A stretch of 64,000 bases of DNA from Auanema rhodensis (lineage: Eukaryota; Nematoda; Chromadorea; Rhabditida; Rhabditidae), in contig CAXKVF010000074.1 of assembly GCA_964057225.1 (NCBI GenBank), forward strand, positions 434,001-498,000, read 5' to 3'. The notes under the pieces are model-generated. The model saw only the letters and a list, made by a program, of their open reading frames with translations, did not search any database and was not told where the DNA came from. Positions within the stretch are counted from its first letter, which is position 1; the number at the start of each line of letters is the position of its first letter. The position numbers were made by a program, and so were the translations under genes. Of the stretch, positions 55,092 to 64,000 are shown one piece after another.

Positions 55092-56499
55092 TACGTGAAC
55101 TTTAATTTATGCTAATTAAATGTACACGTGATGTGCTCTTGGTATGTAACTCGCTTCACGTGAAAGATAAAGAGATGCGGTTTTCAAAATTAGATTACCC
55201 ATGTCCATATTAGTCTAAAAACAAATTTTTATTGATATTGGTGCATGGTAACCATGACTTTGAAATTTACGTGAACTTTAATTTATGCTAATTAAATGTA
55301 CACGTGATGTGCTCTTGGTATGTAACTCGCTTCACGTGAAAGATAAAGAGATGCGGTTTTCAAAATTAGATTACCCATGTCCATAATAGTCTAAAAACAA
55401 ATTTTTATTGATATTGGTGCATGGTAACCATGACTTTGAAATTTACGTGAACTTTAATTTATGCTAATTAAATGTACACGTGATGTGCACTTGGTATGTA
55501 ACTCGCTTCACGTGAAAGATAAAGAGATGCGGTTTTCAAAATTAGATTCCCCATGTCCATATTAGTCTAAAAACAAATTTTTATTGATATTGGTTCATGG
55601 TAACCATGACTTTGAAATTTACGTGAACTTTAATTTATGCTAATTAAATGTACACGTGATGTGCACTTGGTATGTAACTCGCTTCACGTGAAAGATAAAG
55701 AGATGCGGTTTTCAAAATTAGATCCCCCATGTCCATATTAGTCTAAATACTAATTTTTATTGATATTGGTGCATGGTAACCATGACTTTGAAATTTACGT
55801 GAACTTTAATTTATGCTAATTAAATGTACACGTGATGTGCACTTGGTATGTAACTCGCTTCACGTGAAAGATAAAGAGATGCGGTTTTCAAAATTAGATT
55901 CCCCATGTCCATATTAGTCTAAAAACAAATTTTTATTGATATTGGTGCATGGTAACCATGACTTTGAATTTTACGTGAACTTTAATTTATGCTAATTAAA
56001 TGTACACGTGATGTGCACTTGGTATGTAACTCGCTTCACGTGAAAGATAAAGAGATGCGGTTTTCAAAATTAGATTCCCCATGTCCATATTAGTCTAAAA
56101 ACAAATTTTTATTGATATTGGTTCATGGTAACCATGACTTTGAAATTTACGTGAACTTTAATTTATGCTAACTAAATGTACACGTGATGTGCACTTGGTA
56201 TGTAACTCGCTTCACGTGTAAGATAAAGAGATGCGGTTTTCAAAATTAGATTCCCCATGTCCATATTAGTCTAAAAACAAATTTTTATAAATATTGGTGC
56301 ATGGTAACCATGACTTTGAAATTTACGTGAACTTTAATTTATGCTAATTAAATGTACACGTGATGTGCTCTTGGTATGTAACTCGCTTCACGTGAAAGAT
56401 AAAGAGATGCGGTTTTCAAAATTAGATTCCCCATGTCCATATTAGTCTAAAAACAAATTTTTATTGATATTGGTTCATGGTAACCATGACTTTGAAATT
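55092..56499 (+). repeat. 8-monomer cassette, copy 2
   Basis: Monomers 314-321, same order as 52628-54035 and 14 monomers (2464 bp) downstream. A private TAACTAAATG is at about 56169 in the V-k monomer. Confidence 0.85.
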
Positions 56500-57731
56500 T
56501 ACGTGAACTTTAATTTATGCTAATTAAATGTACACGTGATGTGCACTTGGTATGTAACTCGCTTCACGTGAAAGATAAAGAGATGCGGTTTTCAAAATTA
56601 GATTCCCCATGTCCATATTAGTCTAAAAACAAATTTTTATTGATATTGGTTCATGGTAACCATGACTTTGAAATTTACGTGAACTTTAATTTATGCTAAT
56701 TAAATGTACACGTGATGTGCACTTGGTATGTAACTCGCTTCACGTGAAAGTTAAAGAGATGCGGTTTTCAAAATTAGATTCCCCATGTCCATATTAGTCT
56801 AAAAACAAATTTTTATAAATATTGGTGCATGGTAACCATGACTTTGAAATTTACGTGAACTTTAATTTATGCTAATTAAATGTACACGTGATGTGCACTT
56901 GGTATGTAACTCGCTTCACGTGAAAGTTAAAGAGATGCGGTTTTCAAAATTAGATTCCCCATGTCCATATTAGTCTAAAAACAAATTTTTATTGATATTG
57001 GTGCATGGTAACCATGACTTTGAAATTTACGTGAACTTTAATTTATGCTAATTAAATGTACACGTGATGTGCACTTGGTATGTAACTCGCTTCACGTGAA
57101 AGATAAAGAGATGCGGTTTTCAAAATTAGATTCCCCATGTCCATATTAGTCTAAAAACAAATTTTTATTGATATTGGTGCATGGTAACCATGACTTTGAA
57201 TTTTACGTGAACTTTAATTTATGCTAATTAAATGTACACGTGATGTGCACTTGGTATGTAACTCGCTTCACGTGAAAGATAAAGAGATGCGGTTTTCAAA
57301 ATTAGATTCCCCATGTCCATATTAGTCTAAAAACAAATTTTTATTGATATTGGTTCATGGTAACCATGACTTTGAAATTTACGTGAACTTTAATTTATGC
57401 TAATTAAATGTACACGTGATGTGCACTTGGTATGTAACTCGCTTCACGTGAAAGATAAAGAGATGCGGTTTTCAAAATTAGATTCCCCATGTCCATATTA
57501 GTCTAAAAACAAATTTTTATTGATATTGGTTCATGGTAACCATGACTTTGAATTTTACGTGAACTTTAATTTATGCTAATTAAATGTACACGTGATGTGC
57601 ACTTGGTATGTAACTCGCTTCACGTGAAAGATAAAGAGATGCGGTTTTCAAAATTAGATTCCCCATGTCCATATTAGTCTAAAAACAAATTTTTATTGAT
57701 ATTGGTGCATGGTAACCATGACTTTGAAATT
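56500..57731 (+). repeat. Seven linker monomers between cassettes 2 and 3
   Basis: Monomers 322-328: t; J-k; J-g; g-F; t; t-F; g. Two are mosaics: J-k at 56676 and t-F at 57380 (GGTTCAT with A174T, an unusual pairing in this part of the array). Confidence 0.75.
56676..56851 (+). repeat. Mosaic J-k monomer
   Basis: It combines A76T (GAAAGTTAAAG) in the first half with TTTATAAATATTGGTGCAT in the second. All other k monomers have A72T and A76 in the first half. The simplest reading is a crossover or conversion between a J monomer and a V-k monomer, with the switch between positions 76 and 142. Confidence 0.75.
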
Positions 57732-59139
57732 TACGTGAACTTTAATTTATGCTAATTAAATGTACACGTGATGTGCTCTTGGTATGTAACTCGCTTCACG
57801 TGAAAGATAAAGAGATGCGGTTTTCAAAATTAGATTACCCATGTCCATATTAGTCTAAAAACAAATTTTTATTGATATTGGTGCATGGTAACCATGACTT
57901 TGAAATTTACGTGAACTTTAATTTATGCTAATTAAATGTACACGTGATGTGCTCTTGGTATGTAACTCGCTTCACGTGAAAGATAAAGAGATGCGGTTTT
58001 CAAAATTAGATTACCCATGTCCATAATAGTCTAAAAACAAATTTTTATTGATATTGGTGCATGGTAACCATGACTTTGAAATTTACGTGAACTTTAATTT
58101 ATGCTAATTAAATGTACACGTGATGTGCACTTGGTATGTAACTCGCTTCACGTGAAAGATAAAGAGATGCGGTTTTCAAAATTAGATTCCCCATGTCCAT
58201 ATTAGTCTAAAAACAAATTTTTATTGATATTGGTTCATGGTAACCATGACTTTGAAATTTACGTGAACTTTAATTTATGCTAATTAAATGTACACGTGAT
58301 GTGCACTTGGTATGTAACTCGCTTCACGTGAAAGATAAAGAGATGCGGTTTTCAAAATTAGATCCCCCATGTCCATATTAGTCTAAATACTAATTTTTAT
58401 TGATATTGGTGCATGGTAACCATGACTTTGAAATTTACGTGAACTTTAATTTATGCTAATTAAATGTACACGTGATGTGCACTTGGTATGTAACTCGCTT
58501 CACGTGAAAGATAAAGAGATGCGGTTTTCAAAATTAGATTCCCCATGTCCATATTAGTCTAAAAACAAATTTTTATTGATATTGGTGCATGGTAACCATG
58601 ACTTTGAATTTTACGTGAACTTTAATTTATGCTAATTAAATGTACACGTGATGTGCACTTGGTATGTAACTCGCTTCACGTGAAAGATAAAGAGATGCGG
58701 TTTTCAAAATTAGATTCCCCATGTCCATATTAGTCTAAAAACAAATTTTTATTGATATTGGTTCATGGTAACCATGACTTTGAAATTTACGTGAACTTTA
58801 ATTTATGCTAATTAAATGTACACGTGATGTGCACTTGGTATGTAACTCGCTTCACGTGTAAGATAAAGAGATGCGGTTTTCAAAATTAGATTCCCCATGT
58901 CCATATTAGTCTAAAAACAAATTTTTATAAATATTGGTGCATGGTAACCATGACTTTGAAATTTACGTGAACTTTAATTTATGCTAATTAAATGTACACG
59001 TGATGTGCTCTTGGTATGTAACTCGCTTCACGTGAAAGATAAAGAGATGCGGTTTTCAAAATTAGATTCCCCATGTCCATATTAGTCTAAAAACAAATTT
59101 TTATTGATATTGGTGCATGGTAACCATGACTTTGAAATT
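57732..59139 (+). repeat. 8-monomer cassette, copy 3, ending in a mosaic monomer
   Basis: Monomers 329-336, 15 monomers (2640 bp) after copy 2. Its last monomer (58964-59139) is L with G152, where other copies have L with T152, and it is followed directly by L-A-n. It thus replaces both the last monomer of this cassette and the first of the next. Confidence 0.82.
58964..59139 (+). repeat. Mosaic monomer at an unequal-crossover junction
   Basis: Its first part, to position 106, matches the L-t monomer that ends the cassette (A46T, C106). Its last part (G152) matches the L-A monomer that begins it. The neighbours fit this: V-k before, L-A-n after. A misaligned exchange between positions 106 and 152 of these two monomers would give exactly this unit and shorten the period to seven monomers. 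Confidence 0.75.
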
Positions 59140-60371
59140 TACGTGAACTTTAATTTATGCTAATTAAATGTACACGTGATGTGCTCTTGGTATGTAACTC
59201 GCTTCACGTGAAAGATAAAGAGATGCGGTTTTCAAAATTAGATTACCCATGTCCATAATAGTCTAAAAACAAATTTTTATTGATATTGGTGCATGGTAAC
59301 CATGACTTTGAAATTTACGTGAACTTTAATTTATGCTAATTAAATGTACACGTGATGTGCACTTGGTATGTAACTCGCTTCACGTGAAAGATAAAGAGAT
59401 GCGGTTTTCAAAATTAGATTCCCCATGTCCATATTAGTCTAAAAACAAATTTTTATTGATATTGGTTCATGGTAACCATGACTTTGAAATTTACGTGAAC
59501 TTTAATTTATGCTAATTAAATGTACACGTGATGTGCACTTGGTATGTAACTCGCTTCACGTGAAAGATAAAGAGATGCGGTTTTCAAAATTAGATCCCCC
59601 ATGTCCATATTAGTCTAAATACTAATTTTTATTGATATTGGTGCATGGTAACCATGACTTTGAAATTTACGTGAACTTTAATTTATGCTAATTAAATGTA
59701 CACGTGATGTGCACTTGGTATGTAACTCGCTTCACGTGAAAGATAAAGAGATGCGGTTTTCAAAATTAGATTCCCCATGTCCATATTAGTCTAAAAACAA
59801 ATTTTTATTGATATTGGTGCATGGTAACCATGACTTTGAATTTTACGTGAACTTTAATTTATGCTAATTAAATGTACACGTGATGTGCACTTGGTATGTA
59901 ACTCGCTTCACGTGAAAGATAAAGAGATGCGGTTTTCAAAATTAGATTCCCCATGTCCATATTAGTCTAAAAACAAATTTTTATTGATATTGGTTCATGG
60001 TAACCATGACTTTGAAATTTACGTGAACTTTAATTTATGCTAATTAAATGTACACGTGATGTGCACTTGGTATGTAACTCGCTTCACGTGTAAGATAAAG
60101 AGATGCGGTTTTCAAAATTAGATTCCCCATGTCCATATTAGTCTAAAAACAAATTTTTATAAATATTGGTGCATGGTAACCATGACTTTGAAATTTACGT
60201 GAACTTTAATTTATGCTAATTAAATGTACACGTGATGTGCTCTTGGTATGTAACTCGCTTCACGTGAAAGATAAAGAGATGCGGTTTTCAAAATTAGATT
60301 CCCCATGTCCATATTAGTCTAAAAACAAATTTTTATTGATATTGGTTCATGGTAACCATGACTTTGAAATT
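59140..60371 (+). repeat. 7-monomer cassette, copy 4 (first monomer lost)
   Basis: Monomers 337-343: L-A-n; t; CC; g-F; t; V-k; L-t. The CATAAT signature is 1232 bp (7 x 176) after that of copy 3. Confidence 0.82.
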
Positions 60372-63011
60372 TACGTGAACTTTAATTTATGCTAATTAAA
60401 TGTACACGTGATGTGCACTTGGTATGTAACTCGCTTCACGTGAAAGATAAAGAGATGCGGTTTTCAAAATTAGATTCCCCATGTCCATATTAGTCTAAAA
60501 ACAAATTTTTATTGATATTGGTTCATGGTAACCATGACTTTGAAATTTACGTGAACTTTAATTTATGCTAATTAAATGTACACGTGATGTGCACTTGGTA
60601 TGTAACTCGCTTCACGTGAAAGTTAAAGAGATGCGGTTTTCAAAATTAGATTCCCCATGTCCATATTAGTCTAAAAACAAATTTTTATTGATATTGGTGC
60701 ATGGTAACCATGACTTTGAAATTTACGTGAACTTTAATTTATGCTAATTAAATGTACACGTGATGTGCACTTGGTATGTAACTCGCTTCACGTGAAAGTT
60801 AAAGAGATGCGGTTTTCAAAATTAGATTCCCCATGTCCATATTAGTCTAAAAACAAATTTTTATTGATATTGGTGCATGGTAACCATGACTTTGAAATTT
60901 ACGTGAACTTTAATTTATGCTAATTAAATGTACACGTGATGTGCACTTGGTATGTAACTCGCTTCACGTGAAAGATAAAGAGATGCGGTTTTCAAAATTA
61001 GATTCCCCATGTCCATATTAGTCTAAAAACAAATTTTTATTGATATTGGTGCATGGTAACCATGACTTTGAATTTTACGTGAACTTTAATTTATGCTAAT
61101 TAAATGTACACGTGATGTGCACTTGGTATGTAACTCGCTTCACGTGAAAGATAAAGAGATGCGGTTTTCAAAATTATATTCCCCATGTCCATATTAGTCT
61201 AAAAACAAATTTTTATTGATATTGGTGCATGGTAACCATGACTTTGAAATTTACGTGAACTTTAATTTATGCTAATTAAATGTACACGTGATGTGCACTT
61301 GGTATGTAACTCGCTTCACGTGAAAGATAAAGAGATGCGGTTTTCAAAATTAGATTCCCCATGTCCATATTAGTCTAAAAACAAATTTTTATTGATATTG
61401 GTTCATGGTAACCATGACTTTGAAATTTACGTGAACTTTAATTTATGCTAATTAAATGTACACGTGATGTGCACTTGGTATGTAACTCGCTTCACGTGAA
61501 AGATAAAGAGATGCGGTTTTCAAAATTAGATTCCCCATGTCCATATTAGTCTAAAAACAAATTTTTATTGATATTGGTTCATGGTAACCATGACTTTGAA
61601 ATTTACGTGAACTTTAATTTATGCTAATTAAATGTACACGTGATGTGCACTTGGTATGTAACTCGCTTCACGTGAAAGATAAAGAGATGCGGTTTTCAAA
61701 ATTAGATTCCCCATGTCCATATTAGTCTAAAAACAAATTTTTATTGATATTGGTGCATGGTAACCATGACTTTGAAATTTACGTGAACTTTAATTTATGC
61801 TAATTAAATGTACACGTGATGTGCTCTTGGTATGTAACTCGCTTCACGTGAAAGATAAAGAGATGCGGTTTTCAAAATTAGATTACCCATGTCCATATTA
61901 GTCTAAAAACAAATTTTTATTGATATTGGTGCATGGTAACCATGACTTTGAAATTTACGTGAACTTTAATTTATGCTAATTAAATGTACACGTGATGTGC
62001 ACTTGGTATGTAACTCGCTTCACGTGAAAGATAAAGAGATGCGGTTTTCAAAATTAGATTCCCCATGTCCATATTAGTCTAAAAACAAATTTTTATTGAT
62101 ATTGGTGCATGGTAACCATGACTTTGAAATTTACGTGAACTTTAATTTATGCTAATTAAATGTACACGTGATGTGCTCTTGGTATGTAACTCGCTTCACG
62201 TGAAAGATAAAGAGATGCGGTTTTCAAAATTAGATTACCCATGTCCATATTAGTCTAAAAACAAATTTTTATTGATATTGGTGCATGGTAACCATGACTT
62301 TGAAATTTACGTGAACTTTAATTTATGCTAATTAAATGTACACGTGATGTGCTCTTGGTATGTAACTCGCTTCACGTGAAAGATAAAGAGATGCGGTTTT
62401 CAAAATTAGATTACCCATGTCCATAATAGTCTAAAAACAAATTTTTATTGATATTGGTGCATGGTAACCATGACTTTGAAATTTACGTGAACTTTAATTT
62501 ATGCTAATTAAATGTACACGTGATGTGCACTTGGTATGTAACTCGCTTCACGTGAAAGATAAAGAGATGCGGTTTTCAAAATTAGATTCCCCATGTCCAT
62601 ATTAGTCTAAAAACAAATTTTTATTGATATTGGTGCATGGTAACCATGACTTTGAAATTTACGTGAACTTTAATTTATGCTAATTAAATGTACACGTGAT
62701 GTGCACTTGGTATGTAACTCGCTTCACGTGAAAGATAAAGAGATGCGGTTTTCAAAATTAGATTCCCCATGTCCATATTAGTCTAAAAACAAATTTTTAT
62801 TGATATTGGTTCATGGTAACCATGACTTTGAAATTTACGTGAACTTTAATTTATGCTAATTAAATGTACACGTGATGTGCACTTGGTATGTAACTCGCTT
62901 CACGTGAAAGTTAAAGAGATGCGGTTTTCAAAATTAGAATACCCATGTCCATATTAGTCTAAAAACAAATTTTTATTGATATTGGTGCATGGTAACCATG
63001 ACTTTGAAATT
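60372..63011 (+). repeat. 15 monomers after the last cassette
   Basis: Monomers 344-358. They include two J-g monomers in a row, g-F, Tt at 61076, a pair g / L-A repeated once (61604-61955 and 61956-62307), then L-A-n at 62308, and finally a J monomer at 62836 with a private TTAGAATACCC. Here L-A-n is followed by a g monomer, not the usual t. Confidence 0.75.
61604..62307 (+). repeat. 2-monomer tandem duplication
   Basis: Monomers 351-352 (g; L-A) are repeated as 353-354. In other cassettes a single g / L-A pair precedes L-A-n. This is the smallest clear duplication unit in the window. Confidence 0.72.
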
Positions 63012-64000
63012 TACGTGAACTTTAATTTATGCTAATTAAATGTACGCGTGATGTGCACTCGGTATGTAACTCGCTTCACGTGAAAGATAAAGAGATGCGG
63101 TTTTCAAAATTAGATTCCTCATGTCCATATTAGTCTAAAAACAAATTTTTATTGATATTGGTGCATGGTAACCATGACTTTGAAATTTACGTGAACTTTA
63201 ATTTATGCTAATTAAATGTACACGTGATGTGCACTTGGTATGTAACTCGCTTCACGTGAAAGATAAAGAGATGCGGTTTTCAAAATTAGATTCCCCATGT
63301 CCATATTAGTCTAAAAACAAATTTTTATTGATATTGGTTCATGGTAACCATGACTTTGAAATTTACGTGAACTTTAATTTATGCTAATTAAATGTACACG
63401 TGATGTGCACTTGGTATGTAACTCGCTTCACGTGAAAGATAAAGAGATGCGGTTTTCAAAATTAGATTCCCCATGTCCATATTAGTCTAAAAACAAATTT
63501 TTATTGATATTGGTGCATGGTAACCATGACTTTGAAATTTACGTGAACTTTAATTTATGCTAATTAAATGTACACGTGATGTGCTCTTGGTATGTAACTC
63601 GCTTCACGTGAAAGATAAAGAGATGCGGTTTTCAAAATTAGATTCCCCATGTCCATATTAGTCTAAAAACAAATTTTTATTGATATTGGTGCATGGTAAC
63701 CATGACTTTGAAATTTACGTGAACTTTAATTTATGCTAATTAAATGTACACGTGATGTGCACTTGGTATGTAACTCGCTTCACGTGAAAGATAAAGAGAT
63801 GCGGTTTTCAAAATTAGATTCCCCATGTCCATATTAGTCTAAAAACAAATTTTTATTGATATTGGTTCATGGTAACCATGACTTTGAAATTTACGTGAAC
63901 TTTAATTTATGCTAATTAAATGTACACGTGATGTGCACTTGGTATGTAACTCGCTTCACGTGAAAGTTAAAGAGATGCGGTTTTCAAAATTAGATTACCC
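63012..64000 (+). repeat. 989-bp segment matching 26932-27920
   Basis: Monomers 359-363 and the partial 364th. Base by base I find no difference from 26932-27920, including GTACGCGTG, CACTCGG and CCTC in the first monomer, L in the fourth, and J with TTACCC in the last. The match runs off the window end, so its true length is unknown. Confidence 0.88.
63892..64000 (+). repeat. Partial last monomer (109 bp)
   Basis: The 364th monomer, J-A type, is cut after TTACCC at monomer position 109 by the window edge. The array continues beyond the window. Confidence 0.95.

Larger units (their letters stand above)
1..64000 (+). repeat. 176-bp satellite DNA array filling the whole window
   Basis: The whole window is a head-to-tail array of one 176-bp monomer, in one orientation, with no interruption. 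I followed the phase marker TACGTGAAC from position 1 to 63892: 63891 bases = 363 x 176 + 3, and the three extra bases are three visible single-T insertions. Monomers typically differ from the consensus at only one to a few sites. Monomer 1 has about 57 G/C in 176 bases (32%). This architecture is known from centromeric and pericentromeric satellites of plants and animals, where the unit is near nucleosome length. Assignment to a centromere is inference. I do not recognise the family and cannot name the species. No coding, RNA or mobile sequence interrupts it. Confidence 0.97.

Noticed and set aside
1-64000. CRISPR array
   Set aside because: The repeat is the whole 176-bp unit with no unique spacers between conserved short repeats, and no cas genes are present.
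1-64000. CENP-B box
   Set aside because: I looked for the TTCG....A..CGGG core on both strands of the monomer. The nearest stretch, TTCACGTGAA followed by GATGCGG, lacks TTCG and CGGG with the right spacing.
1-64000. Telomeric or rDNA spacer repeats
   Set aside because: No runs of TTAGGG, TTTAGGG or TTAGG are present, and no rRNA-like sequence borders or interrupts the array.
1-64000. Transposon or retroelement insertions
   Set aside because: Phase is kept throughout with only three one-base gains, so there is no room for an inserted element, target-site duplication or terminal repeat.
1-64000. Inverted blocks or orientation switches in the array
   Set aside because: The phase marker TACGTGAAC and the GGTAACC dyad flank read in the same direction in every monomer I followed.
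1-64000. Assignment to known 170-180-bp plant or animal centromere satellites
   Set aside because: The length fits several families, but I recognise no sequence match from memory, so length alone does not support a name or species.

Overview
The window is one uninterrupted tandem satellite array. A 176-bp, AT-rich monomer (about 32% G+C by hand count on monomer 1) is repeated head-to-tail on one strand from the first base to the last: 363 complete monomers (1..63891) plus the first 109 bases of a 364th. I see no gene, RNA gene, transposon, rRNA, telomere repeat, CRISPR array or unique sequence anywhere. Phase arithmetic closes exactly. Monomer k starts at 1+176(k-1) for k=1-12, 2+176(k-1) for k=13-28, 3+176(k-1) for k=29-41 and 4+176(k-1) from k=42 on. 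The only net length changes are three copies of the same one-base insertion (an extra T in a T-run).

A long, pure, nucleosome-sized, highly homogenised array is typical of eukaryotic centromeric or pericentromeric satellite (a sub-telomeric or B-chromosome array is also possible). I do not recognise this monomer family and cannot name the organism. The CpG content is not depleted, which is compatible with an unmethylated genome or with a very young array.

The information in the window lies in the sequence variants. They sort monomers into types whose order is repeated in higher-order repeats (HORs), and the HOR regime changes along the array: a 13-monomer HOR at 4050-8627 with a 9-monomer relative at 1937-3521; a 21-28-monomer HOR at 8628-17603 whose copies differ by internal 4- and 3-monomer duplications; a 20-monomer tandem HOR at 18660-25699; a mixed zone with 3-monomer duplications at 25700-30275; a 21-monomer block repeated 5280 bp apart at 30276-33971 and 35556-39251; a 25-monomer HOR at 39780-53683, one copy enlarged to 37; and an evolving 8-monomer cassette at 14-, 15- and 7-monomer spacing from 52628 to 60371. 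The final 989 bp appear identical to 26932-27920, 36,080 bp upstream.

Within the monomer, three related 10-bp elements with an ACGTGA core lie 33 and 32 bp apart, about three helical turns each. A separate dyad, CATGGT-A-ACCATG, lies near the monomer end. These fall in the part of the monomer that varies least, while almost all common variants fall at about positions 72-152 plus positions 46 and 174. That makes them the best candidates for protein-binding or structural elements. Type letters used below (monomer coordinates): L = A46T; V = A72T; J = A76T; G = A78G; Tt = G102T; CC = T105C with A129T and A132T; A/Gc = C106A/C106G; cT = C107T; ccT = C108T; n = T119A; k = T142A plus G143A; g/t = G or T at 152; F = A174T.
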